Part shown: positions 10,840-22,865 of the stretch, piece by piece
Layout of the letters: each line of letters begins with the position of its first letter
Position numbering within the stretch: position 1 is the first letter of the stretch
Assembly (NCBI GenBank): GCA_964023205.1
Contig: OZ026851.1
Coordinates: 15,479,637-15,543,636, forward strand
Reading direction: 5' to 3'
DNA length: 64,000 nt
Source: Lutraria lutraria
Lineage: Eukaryota; Mollusca; Bivalvia; Venerida; Mactridae
Program-made: the position numbers and the translations under genes
Notes under the pieces: generated by a model
The model's input: only the letters and a program-made list of their open reading frames with translations
What the model was told of the DNA's origin: nothing
Databases searched by the model: none

Positions 10840-13718
10840 GGGCATAAATCAAAATAATGAAGACAAAGCGTGACATGGGGGGTCAAATTTAGAATGATAC
10901 TAGTGTTCATAATATTGCCAAAAGTAGGTTGGAAATATATTATATTGTGAAAAATTGACAATGGCTAAAGTATAGGATTAAAGTCTTCTTCAAATTTACA
11001 ACATTTTAATCAAAAAAATATTATATTTTCAATAGCAATCCTTAAAATTCAAACAATCTTGTGGATTAAACTATGGAAATAATAACACATTTTTGTGATT
11101 TTTTCAGCAGACTTTCGTGAAAACAACTTTTTAATACAAAAAAAATATACATACAACCATAATTTTCCAAAAAATATATATTTATGGCGTTTTGAACTTC
11201 ATTTTTTTTTAAATACGCTTCAAAAAGTTTTTATGTAATATTTACTGCTGCAGATACAAATTAGCTAATTCAATTTTATCAATTTTCAGGTATATTCAAA
11301 GATATTTATGAATTTTCACTTAATTGGTACTATTCTTGGGTAACTTAACAATGTCCCCAAAACTAGTAAATATCTTCTGTTACCGTTACACTCGGGACAG
11401 ATATTCTTTGTGTATGGTCTTATGATAATGACAGTATTGTTAATCTATTGTTATACAATTTGTTTCATTGTAATACAATTTGTTCAATTATTTTATTATA
11501 AAATACAAACAGATAATCTATTTGATAATGTTTTAGTAAAATTTTAAATGGTGAAAACACCAACACCAGGGGACGTTCTAAAACTGTAATGTAAATATAC
11601 GAAACTGTTATGATAAGGAGTATCATAAAATGGATTTATAACAACATCTGTCAAATGTATTTTGCAATTCATTAAATAAGAATTTTTTTTGAACAAATCA
11701 AAACTATTTCCAATTTGGTAAGTCAATTGCGTTACTGAACATGAATTATTAATTTATATACATTGTATATACAGACTAAGTAAAGGTTACACTCCGTACA
11801 AATTTGTTTAGTCTTTTAGCATACAAATATGAAAGTGCTATGATCATTGCGTTGCAATTCATTCTATGTTTTTTAAGATAATAAAAAGATACACAAACAT
11901 CTGTACTGTTTAATATGTTGTTGGTTGAAATGTTGTTGGAGGGAGGGGAGGAATTAGAAAACATTTAAAACTGTAGATTTGTCAACTTGTAACAATTAAT
12001 ATTGCATTATCATATATTTACAAGAAAACATTTACCTACTACTTTTGCCACTTATCAAATTAAAGAAATGATTTCTCAACACATTCAAACTATTTCAAAC
12101 TATGTTGAACAAATCTTTTAAACATGAATTAAGTCATATAAACAGACATATAGAAAATACACTCGGGACTCACAATTTCTTCTTTGTTTATTTTAAGTAA
12201 AACAGTCAGGACTCATAATTTCTTCTTTGTTTGTTTTAAGTAAAACAATACTAAAAAGTTTTTGAAATGTTTTGATTATGAACTATGTATTTGCAACACA
12301 ACTCAATGAAGATATGCGTCACTGAAATTAGATTTCAAAATTTTGAAAAATAACCCAGATATGAGAAAAGTCTACATACTTAAAGGACAACCCTCGTATA
12401 TCCTAGAAAATGTTTAATACAAAAAATATCAATTTCAAGTCTTTCTACTCAGAGTGTGCTTCTTCTCAGTCCTCTATAAATGGGAGTTTTCCACTTATTT
12501 AGGCATTTTGTAACTTCATGACCCTGCAGTGTTAGTATATTGTTACTGGTATAGTTCATGTAAAAGCAAACCGAATTTGTGTATAATATTGCATGAAGAT
12601 GTGTTTGTGTCCCGAGTGTAACATTTTCAATTGTTATATATAAATAATACAACATGTAAAATATGTTAAGAAATCATGAAATAAATCGATACATTCTGTA
12701 CTGTTTTCATCTGAGAATGTTTCTTCATCAAAATAAAAGATAAATTACTTTTTATTTTCTGTATATTGAACAAATCTACTTGGTATATATATCTGAATAT
12801 AACTATTTTTATAAGAACTTTCAAACTTTTTAAACATGCTCCATTTCACTGCTTCAGACTTTAAAGTATTTATTCACGTCAGTTATTTGATATAAATGTG
12901 GAAAACAATTAACATGGACTACTGTTCTACAGTTACATATCAAAATTAAGATGATGAATATATAGCGTTACACTCGGGACAACACTTAAAACCATGTAGA
13001 CAAAAAATGAATTGCACTACAGGAATTTGTTTTAGTTTTGTGAGCTTGAGGGTACGCTTCTGTTTGAGAAATAGAGAAAAAAACAAATCAAATTCAAAGA
13101 ATGATAAAAAAATTATTATCTAAATGCAAAATGTTACACTCGGGACATTTCCAATCAGCTTTATTCAAGATGGTATAACTTAAAAAACAATTGATTCTTT
13201 TGATCATTTCTTTTTTTTAAACAACATGGACACATATGCCTATCAATATGTAAAACTGTATGTTCTTTTCAAGCATCAATATACTTACAGCAATATCATC
13301 AATTTGAATTTCCATTTTTTCCTTGAGCAAAATATCTTACATGTGCACTTGAAAGGTGATTTCTAAATAATACTTATTATTGAAATATTTTAACAAAATG
13401 CACTAAATTTTAAATATAACACATGTACAATGAAATTAAAAACAACCATTGATTACTTACCCAAAAACTGAACAAAATATAAAAGATTGAAAAATGTGTA
13501 AAGAAAAAATGTCACGCTAAAAGTGTTACACTCGGGACATTTTTTGCCTGTTTTTCTAATGCAACTTTTGAACGAGTAACACAATCAAGCTGGAATTTTG
13601 CAACATTTTTAACAACGTCAAGACACACCATCAGAACATTAAAGTACATTCCTGTGTTGTGTGGTATTCTTTAAATCTTGAAAAGAAAAATTGTCTTCAT
13701 TATTTTGATTTATGCCCT
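10840..13718. mobile_element. 2.9 kb inverted-repeat element with recurrent 15-mer
   Basis: Positions 10840-10866 and 13692-13718 form a perfect 27 bp inverted repeat (GGGCATAAATCAAAATAATG then AAGACAA). Between them the 15-mer GTTACACTCGGGACA occurs perfectly at 11385, 12967, 13133 and 13525, and perfectly on the other strand at 12609-12623. Diverged forms lie at 11786 and about 12156. Sequence around the motifs is not conserved, so they look like protein-binding sites rather than remnants of a longer repeat. No transposase frame is visible, so if it is a transposon it is non-autonomous. I saw no clear target-site duplication. Confidence 0.55.
12162..12248. repeat. tandem duplication of about 45 bp
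   Basis: GGACTCAYAATTTCTTCTTTG followed by TTTTAAGTAAAACA occurs twice in a row inside the 2.9 kb element. Confidence 0.6.
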
Positions 13719-15797
13719 TGTCACAAAAAAGAGAAAACAAACGAAAAGAGGTTTATTTAAATTAGTGGACAGTTTTCAGTCTGCAGCGATATGGTGTACA
13801 GCATTTGTGTTTGTAGATTGGCAGTAATATCAGACATGAAAGGAGGTCGCGGTCTCGAGCATTCTTTTCCTCCTCTTGTCATTTGCAAATGTAAACAGAT
13901 GCACCAATACCCATTCTATAAATAGCGGTTGCGAGTGCAGGCTAGCTTGATGTGAGTAGCACGTGACCTGGGTATACACATAAAAAATCTAGCAGATCTG
14001 CGTTGGATACCGACTTGGAGAAAGATCTTCTATTTGATACCTCTTCATTATGGAGACAGGAATTAATTCATAATTCAATTAGTCATTAATCCAATTTTAA
14101 ATAAGTATAGTCTAGTACTCTAATTATGATTAGGAACATATAGTACATTATTACATAATAAAATAATGTTTTGGTTACAGACAACATTATGACAAAATTA
14201 TAAATTCAAGGACGATGCATGCATTTACTATTTGTTTCCATTGCTATTAGCGATGCGCTACATATAATCAGCTCTGATATAATATAAACATGCTGAACTG
14301 AAATTCCCACGCCCGGCGTAAAATAAACGGAAACTATCGACTATATTTTTGTTCGGATCTATATTTTGACCAATGGCATCACAGTATTTTTCAAATTTGT
14401 CGACCGGTTAAATTTATTTAATGTAGTACGAAGTTAAAAAATAAACGCATTATCATCAACCGTGTAATTATTCTGCTTTGACAGTTAAACAAAATCACAC
14501 AAAAGATATGTATGTGCGAGGTGACGAAAGACAACACACCACATTCAATCCTTCCGCACGAGTTTCTTGTGTTATAATCCGTGAATATTTGTTGGTTTAA
14601 CAGACATGCGATGTTATTGTAATATTGTGTTATACATGTACTATGTGTAAGTTTTAAATAAATGTGGTCATGTGACCTGTAAAATTTGGTCATTTATACG
14701 ACGGAGGGACAAAACCAGCAGTACTTATTTGTCTGGTAGAGAAGAATATTTCGGATAAAAATAAGATGTTGCGACTAATATATGAGCAGGTAAATTTGTT
14801 ATATTATTACAAGCTTTTATTCACGTGACGGTTTGCCATTGTGATGTATTATAAAAGTATATGGGGATACACTGAATTGTAGTCCAACCCGAGACGTACT
14901 CTGGTCCAACTAATTAGTAATTTGACTGTTTGTGACGGCGAGACACATTTCGATTTGGCCCCGTCCCGCACAGAGATGAACACAAAAAAATGCCAAGTGC
15001 TATTAGATATCGTGTTGTAGTGGTAAAACGCCAACTGTAGTTCTAAAAGTCGTGTGTTTGATCCCATAATACATCATACAGGGTCACAGATAGAACCACG
15101 TGTTCACAATACGTGGCATGACTACTGGTCAGTGACACGTACAGGAAACGTGATTATAAAGAAAATAATTATGTTTCACAATTTATGTTTGAAGGAATAT
15201 ATAAATATGATATACGAGTCCATGTATATAATATAGTTACATAAACAGATAAAGCATTCTGATTGTCACACTGAACATTTTAACAGAATTCTGGCAAGAA
15301 TTAACGTTTTGAAGTATAGTTTTATACCAAATACAATACATGTAGTTCTGGGTCCCCTAACTAAATTGGTCTTTTTTATTTCGTCTTGTTGACCATTTTA
15401 AAACTGCAATGTAATGCATACGTATCATCGTGATAGACCTTCGACTCTATATGTGACTGGGACTCATTCCCACCGGATCTAATCCAAAAATGCAATGCAA
15501 CTACCAGTGGTCTAGTTTCAGCTTTTAATATATGGTTAGAAGGGTTAAGAAAATTTAGTTATCTTAAGCAGCTTGAAGCAGGCACGATGAGTAAACGTTT
15601 TAATAAGGTGTCACAGTAATAAATCAAGATTTCTATTATTGATACGGTTGGGCTTTGGTCTTCACTGGTAAACACCGGCCGTGTGTTTGGTGTATTAAAG
15701 CCTCACTAAAGTAAACATTGGTGAGAAGCAATTTTTCATGGCAAGCAACTTTTGTTTGAATGCTAATGCATGAAAATACTACACCAAACTTGTGCCT
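13719..15797. other. intergenic, possible 5' exon at about 14766
   Basis: No confident gene. ATG at 14766 starts MLRLIYEQ, which ends exactly at a CAG|GTAAAT donor. This could be a first exon of the noncoding or small transcript proposed for 17086-22639, but the support is slight. A tRNA-like B-box (GTGTTTGATCCCA) lies near 15050 and is probably a worn SINE. Confidence 0.25.
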
Positions 15798-16078
15798 GTA
15801 TACATAGTTCCCACATCTACAATATTTACCTGCCTTGGTGGCCATCTTGTTTGGAAAATTTCTTATGCGCTTAATAGAAAAAGTCAGAAAATTGTTTAAG
15901 TAAAGGCCACAAGCACATCAGGTTTAAGAAAATGTAGTTGTCACATATAAATATCCTATATTTAAAATTATCAAAACAAAAATAAAATATCTTCAGATTC
16001 AATGAATGCTTGTTGAATTTGCCAACCAAGAGGGCTGCCAAGGGAGGTAAATATTGTAGACGTGGGAACTATGTATAC
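15798..16078. repeat. long imperfect hairpin, 57 bp arms
   Basis: Arm 15798-15854 and arm 16022-16078 are reverse complements with only a few mismatches. They are anchored on GGTAAATATTGTAGAYGTGG and GAACTATGTATAC. A 167 bp loop separates them. It is probably a fold-back MITE, and a transcript would form a long stem. Confidence 0.75.
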
Positions 16079-16139
16079 TGAGAAAGTGGGTTGTAAGAGG
16101 GTAATTAAGGTTCTTTGATAATTATTCATAATGCACCTG

Positions 16140-16330
16140 CCAATATTTTGCCCGCACGGGGGCGGCGGGCCGACCCAAGGGAATTAGACATTTCTAAAAT
16201 TTTGATGTCTAAATCCCCGCCCTAGAGACAACCGTATTTGTCTAAATCCCCAGTCATTAAGTTTATCATGTTCCCGCCTGACGGAAATGGTCTTCTGTCT
16301 AAAGTCCCGTGTGTGCCCCACACCCACCCA
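16140..16330. other. G+C-rich patch with repeated TCTAAATCCCC
   Basis: The patch begins GCCCGCACGGGGGCGGCGGG and contains GTCTAAATCCCC or GTCTAAAGTCCC three times. It stands out from the AT-rich surroundings. I can assign no function. Confidence 0.3.
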
Positions 16331-16617
16331 ATCATGTCATTTCATATTTTAATATTCTAATATAACTCGGGATGTTACCCTGGTCTGGCTAGAAAGTTTT
16401 GATGGAGAGGTACAATTTAGAGGTTTTTGTATTTTTTGTTTTCAACAAGGCAATTATTTTCAAGCTTGTAAATTTTTAAATCCATATTAGTGACTTGAAT
16501 TATTTAGCCTATTTTGACAGTATGACCGGTACTCAATTATTATTTTCAACTCATGGTAGCTAGGTGAAACATTTTCGACAGACGTAATAATTACGGTATG
16601 TTCTACGTGAATACATG

Positions 16618-16729
16618 TACAGTGCAACTTCTCAAAAGCATATCTATTGCCTTTCAGGAGAAGCAAAACCATGTTGTTGTTAAGAGGCTGTTGCTCTAGA
16701 GAGGGCCGCTCTGGAGAGCGTGCACTGTA
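16618..16729. mobile_element. MITE, family M2, short copy
   Basis: TACAGTGCAACTTCTC at the left pairs with GAGAGCGTGCACTGTA at the right. The copy is only about 112 bp and lacks much of the internal part. Confidence 0.65.
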
Positions 16730-17085
16730 CTTACATTCTAAATTCTGTGTTTAATGCGATTTCTTAAGATATGTGCACCTGATCCATGATTAAATTTTAA
16801 GGAAATGGTTGAAAGTATGATATAGTAAGGAAAAGCTTAAGTTAAAACTGGGATCAATATATACACATATTTATACATGAATGCACTTACATACACGAAT
16901 ATATCCATCCCAGGTTAAAATATTTCATGAATACCATGGTGTAGTCAATATCTATTTTATATTAATGGAACTGATGAATGTTAAGGTACGCCTCTGGACA
17001 TGCATACAAAATGCTTTGGTACGGTAATGTAGGTGATTTCATTCACTTAGATTATAAATAATAGTTTAACATTATGTGCTTACAG

Positions 17086-17255
17086 GTATCCTGGATATGG
17101 AAACAGCCTTCAATCAAGGTTGAGAGCTGGGGTACAATTCAAGTATAAGACCATATTTTGGAGAATCATTCTCAGTGATACACTACCAGCACAATTTTCA
17201 CTTTAATTAGAAATCAGTGAAAGTCAACAATATATGACAAATAAGGGCTTCAAGG
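17086..17255 (+). ncRNA. exon-like block A, duplicated at 21664
   Basis: It is bounded by CTTACAG and AAG|GTAAGACTT. The same boundary motifs and a related core (TGGATATKG, CAACAGYCTTCAATCAA) occur at 21664-21781. Insertions and deletions between the copies are not multiples of three and every frame is broken, so a noncoding transcript is more likely than a protein. Confidence 0.3.
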
Positions 17256-17339
17256 TAAGACTTATTTAATGATTTTGTGATACAAGACACACTTTTTAGT
17301 AACTGACAACTCAACACAGAACAGTGCATATACCTTGTG

Positions 17340-17590
17340 TACCCACCTCCGTGGTCGAGTGGTGGTTAAGGTCGCTGACTTCAAACCACTGTAACCTTTC
17401 ACTGACAAGAGGGTCGTGGGTTCGAGACCCACTACCAACCATGTCTCTTTATGTGAGAAAGTAGGTAGTTGCTTACGGAGGCGGATGGGTGTCTAGTACT
17501 GGTTCATCCCAGGAACGATGATTAGGTGAACTGTCTGCCTCATATGACTCTGACTATAGAAAAGGGGCGTAAAACTCAAATAAACATTCA
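17340..17590 (+). mobile_element. tRNA-derived SINE, copy 1
   Basis: The head has an A-box-like GTGGTCGAGTGGTGGTTAAG and a B-box GGGTTCGAGACCC. The body matches the copy at 44119 (TCTCTTTATGTGAGAAAGTAG, GTCTAGTACTGGTTC, GGAACGATG). The tail is GGGGCGTAAAACTCAAATAAAC. The anticodon-like loop reads CTTCAAA. Confidence 0.8.
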
Positions 17591-17689
17591 GAAACTAAAA
17601 ACAACTCACTTCAGATGGTTATTGATATTTTTTTTTTAATTATTATGTATTGTTTATTTTTCTATGGTGGTATAATTCTGCATGCTGTT

Positions 17690-18160
17690 AATTATACCCT
17701 GCAAACGAAGTTTGAGAGGGGGTATATTGGAGTCACTCTGTCGGTCAGTCCATCCGTCCAATATTCATTTCCTGCGATTCACTCATTCCAGAGTTATGTC
17801 CTCTTGAACTTAGCCATATAGTGTAGAATGGCAGTCTTAGTTTATGGAGCGAACTAGTTTCATGTACTCAATAATTAATTTAGATTTCATTTGTTTATAG
17901 TGATTGTTTTGTCTGCCTGTCTGTCCGTGTATATAAGAAGCTTTCACTGTTTCATTGCCTTGGACTATTCCCATTATGCACCCATATTATTGGTGAACTA
18001 CATCTTACCATTTTTGTCTAGCACTAACACAACTTACCTGCCATTTTTACCTGCATTTGCTGTGTCCACCGTGCGTTGTCAACATTTTGTCTGAATAACT
18101 TCTCCGTATTGAAACTTAATAGCAGTCTTCTAGCAGATGCCTTCAATTCTGGTTGATCCA
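17690..18160. repeat. dispersed repeat with GGTCAGTCCATCCGTCC
   Basis: The start ACCCTGCAAACGAAGTTTGA followed by GGGGGTATATTGGAGTCACT is the same style of dispersed repeat as those at 9118 and 40070. No coding evidence. Confidence 0.4.
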
Positions 18161-18225
18161 AGCAGAACTCTGGTTGCCATGGCAACCAAAAAAGCTTAAA
18201 CATTTTATTAAAATAATTGAGTAGG

Positions 18226-18380
18226 CCCAGGGGTGGTATTTACGAAAGATCTTAAGGATAAATTTTTTCTTAAGGTGGAAATTTTTCCTTAAATTTCAAG
18301 AGATTTTCCTTAAATCTAAAATAAATCTTAAGTGGTATTCACAAAACATTTTAACTTAAAATTTTCCTTAAAACTCAGTG
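18226..18380. repeat. dispersed repeat, GGGGTGGTATTYACGAA type
   Basis: It starts GGGGTGGTATTTACGAAAGA and is rich in CTTAAG and CCTTAAA motifs. A related copy starts at 20411. Confidence 0.5.
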
Positions 18381-19851
18381 TATGTATTCACATTAAATTC
18401 TGGTTTCTTCGTAGTTTGAACATAATTATTGCGTCTGTCAAAAATTTGTATCATCGATGTTATCCTTTTGAAGTGAAAGAAAGAAACTGCATACAGTAAA
18501 ACATTCGTGCATTAATGCTTTCACGTCATTGAATGTCGTGGAAAATGACACAAACAGTACCTATATTGGTTCAAGTATGTACAACTGTACAAAACTTTAT
18601 TGAATATTAATGATAATTAATTTCATATATATGTATAAGACAAATACTTTAGACAAATACTAAAGTTATAAAGATAATTTCAATACAAATGTAACATAAT
18701 ATTACATGATGCATTACAATAAAATTAACTCGACATTTAATAGAATATCTTAACTGTCTTAGTAATAAAAAATTATTCTAACAAAGCTAATATAATGTGG
18801 AGACAATATTTAATTATTGTACGGAATTGTCCAACAAAAATATTTGCTATGATGGACGTACCTATGATAGTTTTATTTGAATTACATAAATTCTCTAAAA
18901 CATGCTCTTTTAATTTAAAGCTTTTGAATACAAAAATTTACAATTCTTTTAGCTTATCTATTTCGGATTGCTTCTAAAAGCTGTCAAAACGTTTTAAGTT
19001 GGGGCACACTACAACGAAAGCAAGGTTCCCAAAAAGCACGTGCAGATTAGAAGGAAAGCCGGGACCCACGCTTATTTTCTTCACTTCCATCAATCGAAAA
19101 AATGGCGAGTGCACTACCTTGGTGTTTTTTATACACTCGATAAGGGAAAAAATTGAAGATATTTCTTTCGACAGATTTGCATTGTTTGATGAGTTAAATT
19201 GAAAAATAATGTAATGTAAACGTATAAAAATCACGGAATCAAGTGCCTATGGTCAAAATATCAAGATTAGGTTTGGAAAATTTAAATAATATTTTTCAAT
19301 GAAATAATTGCTATGATGAAAATATGAAAACCACCAAACTGTACCCCTCAATCAGTCAGCAGTTTAACATATAAAAGATAATGGATTGTGGAAGTACACT
19401 TGATGAGTTTATTTCGTTTTCATATATACTTAACAAAATTGCTAATTAGTTACCTTCTACTAAGTACAATGTATATTTTTCTATAGTATTACCTATCTTT
19501 ACGGAGAAGTGTCTGTATGTCATTTACGTTGATACTTAATAAAATCATTGCTCATGTATATTTGATTAAATGTTTGATTTCCTTCTTGAATCTCATCGAA
19601 AAGTATGAATAAATGACAACTTTGACATTTTGTTAAGCGTATTCTAAACATACAAATGAACACAGTCCAATGTCAATGATATTCCCGCTAGAAACGCGCT
19701 GATATTTTCCCCATGCATTTATGCATTGTAAAGTATTTTGTTTGACTTAAATAGTACATGTACGTTGTTTTAGTGAAACTCAAATACATCATTTATAACA
19801 TGAGCGCTTTTGTCCTATTGATTGAGGCTTGTTTCTAATGTTAACAGCTTA
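18381..19851. other. intergenic, no gene recognised
   Basis: AT-rich. Opposed short reading frames at about 18974-19234 overlap a less AT-rich patch, but neither has splice support or a recognisable motif. Confidence 0.4.
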
Positions 19852-20004
19852 ATCGTAGCTTACTATGGGCCGTGTAGGCTGCGGCCTATACACTTTATTT
19901 ACAGAACAGTGAAAATTACTGAGCAAAACATTTCTTGGGGGCATGTATCATGATCCCTAGAATTCAGCCTACACATTATTTTAAACTGCCAAGCTCCGCT
20001 CCTG
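19852..20004. mobile_element. hAT-like MITE, worn copy
   Basis: CGTAGCTTACTATGGGCCGTG and GGCTGCGGCC at the left, and CAAGCTCCGCTCCTG at the right, correspond to the better copy at 42372-42526. Confidence 0.45.
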
Positions 20005-20410
20005 TTAACACATTAAAATTCTCAATGTTTGTTAATTGATGTTTTGTACATGTATAAACATTATTTGTCATGTTCAAATCATTTATATATTGTCTATTCA
20101 TGACTTTCACGAGAAGCAATGAGTCACTGATAAAAAATGAGGGATTCTCTTCTTATAAAGCTCATATTTACAGCGATTTGCTGACAACAACCAACATATC
20201 TCGATTTCCGGTCTATTTTTAGGAACATTAATACATATGAAATACCAAAGCTTTGGACCTTGTGGTTTCAGGAGAAGATTTGAAAGTTTTCCCTATATAA
20301 GCATATATTTATGTAAATACAAGTGAGCCAATTTTGATCCAGGGGTCATTATTTGAAGGAATTTGATAAAGGTCCACCAGACAATACTACATGCCAAAAA
20401 TCTGCTCTGG

Positions 20411-20540
20411 GGTGGTATTCACGAAGATTACCTTAAGAAATTCCTTATCCTTTACATATTTTCCTTAACTAAGGATAAGCAAAGTTTTATCCTTAAAATT
20501 TTCCTCAGCATAAGTTAAGGATTTCCAAGTAACTTCTATC
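20411..20540. repeat. dispersed repeat, GGGGTGGTATTCACGAA type
   Basis: Same start and CTTAAG-rich style as the copy at 18226, in the same orientation. Confidence 0.5.
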
Positions 20541-20619
20541 AATAAGCATTAAACTGGAACACAACCTGATACAAGACCATCATGGCCCATATTTTTTTCT
20601 ATGGCATGCAATTATGTAT

Positions 20620-20860
20620 TTTTATATGCCCGTTTGAAAAACGTGGGTGGGTCAGTGGCGTCCACAACGGTGTCCACTCTCTAATTCAAACAGTTTTATT
20701 CGGATCCTCACTGTACTAGATGGAAATGTTTATAGCCATGAGATCTCGGTCAAGTTTGATAACCAGTCCAATCGGCCCAGGCACTTCTGAGTTATGCCCC
20801 TTGACACTTTGAAAAATAAATTTTGACGGTCGTATTTTGTGACCTAGCTGGCACTCTAGT
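20620..20860. repeat. dispersed repeat, copy 2 of 3 (CGCCC-ATTTGAAAAACGGG type)
   Basis: It shares GCCCGTTTGAAAAACG, GGCGTCCACAACGGTGTCC, TTATTCGGATCCTCA and CACTTCTGAGTTATGCCCC with the copies at 4507 and 22007. Confidence 0.7.
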
Positions 20861-20952
20861 TGAAATTTTCTTTATACCTATGTATGTTTACCTCTTTTAG
20901 ACTTTCATATACAATGTACATGTAATAAACACCGGAAATGTTCTATTTGCAG

Positions 20953-21056
20953 CATGATGGAGATAAATCACTGATTAATTAGATGTATCACCAGTTGCTA
21001 ATGGTGATATATATTCCCCCATGATGTTCCTGTATCGTTCAAATTCCTGTCTGAGG
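20953..21056 (+). ncRNA. exon-like block B, duplicated at 22530
   Basis: It lies between TTTGCAG and GGTAAGT. The block starts CATGATGGAGA and ends CCTGTCTGAGG. The related block at 22530-22639 keeps the start, the end and a GT donor. The interior differs and has stops in all frames. Confidence 0.3.
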
Positions 21057-21663
21057 GTAAGTAACTTATTTCATTTGTTTCAAAAGAGCTTGCTTAGCTT
21101 AGTTGACTTGTTAAATTCATACAATTATTTGTGTATGAACTGGAATTTCTATCAGCCAATGGATCCTCATCGAAGCAGGTCCAATGGTTGCACTTTGTGT
21201 TAGAGAGATCACCTGTTTCCGTAGAGTATTGGCCAGTGGTTGAAAATAATCATTAAATAATTTTATAGAGCTATGTTACACTTCTGTGAGTTTTAAATCA
21301 TTTAGTCACTGCTTTAGCTCGACTCTGTTTGCGCTAGGCCTATGGATTTTGAGCTCATAAGTTCAAGGACCACAATGGAAATAAGGTTTATCCTTTTTTG
21401 TGCTATCCTTGGTGTTGGTGCATATGTCATGATTATATTTATTTACAACTTGATTTGTATGTTTTAAAAATGATATCATGGTGTTCTTTTAATTGTCATG
21501 TTATATGCATTATATGCCAAATAAATATATCTATATGCCAAATAAATCTATCTATCTATCTAAGCCCTGGACTTTAATTTTTATTTGAAAAAACATTTTT
21601 TGGGTGTATATGGTAATGTAGAAGATTTCATTGTCTTAGAATTAATACAATGTGTTGTTACAG

Positions 21664-21781
21664 GTATTGTGGATATTGGCAACAGTCTTCAATCAAAGTT
21701 GTCATTACTATATTTGGGAGATTTTGGTAAATTATTCTGGGTGATCCAACTACCAACACAAATTAGAACTGAAGCAACAAG
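21664..21781 (+). ncRNA. exon-like block A', diverged copy
   Basis: Copy of block A with conserved acceptor (TTACAG) and donor (AAG|GTAAGACTT). The order A-B-A'-B' indicates a tandem duplication of a region containing both blocks. Confidence 0.3.
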
Positions 21782-22006
21782 GTAAGACTTTATTTTATGA
21801 TGATTGTGTACTACATGTATATACATGTATATATGAGCACTTGTTTTTAATCCATATATTGAGTATCAGAAAATTAGTTGGTTCTATAAAACATAATAAT
21901 CATTCATTAAGGCCAAAGCAAGAACAATATGTTCAACATAGATTACATGTTTTAATAAGTGAAAAGATTTTTTTTAAAGAATATATCTACTACAACTGTA
22001 CATTCA

Positions 22007-22272
22007 TTTTTATAAGACCGTTTTGTAAAATAGGTCGTATTATGGGAACACCCATTGTGGGTGGGCCGTTGGCGTCCACAATGATGTCCGCTCTCTAATT
22101 CAAACAGTTATATTCGGATCCTCACCAAACATGATGGAAACGTTTATGGCCATGAGATCTTGGTGATGTACAATAACCAGCCCGATCGGCCTAGGCACTT
22201 TTGAGTTATGCCCCTTGAAACTTTGAAAAATTAATTTTGACGGGCATATTTTGTGACCTGGCACTCGTGTTA
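22007..22272. repeat. dispersed repeat, copy 3 of 3 (CGCCC-ATTTGAAAAACGGG type)
   Basis: It shares ATTATGGGAACACCCA, GGCGTCCACAATGATGTCC, GGATCCTCACC and TTATGCCCCTTG with the other two copies. Confidence 0.7.
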
Positions 22273-22323
22273 ATTCATTTCCATATAATTTAAATCTATA
22301 TGATCTATAAGTTCATCTTTACC

Positions 22324-22486
22324 ACTGTAAACCTGTGTTAGCAGCCACCTCCAAATAAAGGCCATTCTTTTAAAAACAGTCATTGATTATTTAGAACAAA
22401 ATGGCCTTCATTTAATGGCCACCTGTAAATGTAAGCCACATTTTGTCTTTCCTTAATGTAGCACTTGTTCACATGTTGGACTGTAT
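22324..22486. mobile_element. MITE, family M1
   Basis: Left end CTGTAAACCTGTGTTAGC, internal GCCACCTCCAAATAAAGGCC, right end CACATGTTGGACTGTA. Confidence 0.65.
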
Positions 22487-22529
22487 ATGTGTAATATAAA
22501 GTTCATCATATAGTGAACACTGGAAATAG

Positions 22530-22639
22530 CATGATGGAGAAAACTTGGAAATCGCTCATTTAAATAAGATGGATTATCTGTTGGATGCTGTAGTGATATT
22601 GTTTATCCATGATGCTTCTGTATCATTCAAATACCTGAG
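22530..22639 (+). ncRNA. exon-like block B', diverged copy
   Basis: It begins after AAATAG with CATGATGGAG and ends CCTGAG|GTATGT, as in block B. The shared sequence continues downstream (TTGGATCCTCAT, AAGCAGGACCAATGGTT). Confidence 0.3.
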
Positions 22640-22865
22640 GTATGTAATCCAGTTTCAAGTCTTATTTTAACTCTTGATTGTATCTTTTGTACTTTACTTG
22701 TTTGTTTTGTTTGTATGCACTTGGATTTCTGTAAATTGGATCCTCATAAAAGCAGGACCAATGGTTATATATTGTGTGAGAGTGTAAGTCTGACAATGGT
22801 TTAGAATGAGTACCTTATTATAGATCTATGATATACCATACTTCAATCAATTCTATTACCGGGTA

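Noticed and set aside
18974..19234. Opposed frames of 67 and 86 codons
   Set aside because: I considered a transposase remnant because the patch is less AT-rich. No motif or splice structure supports either strand.
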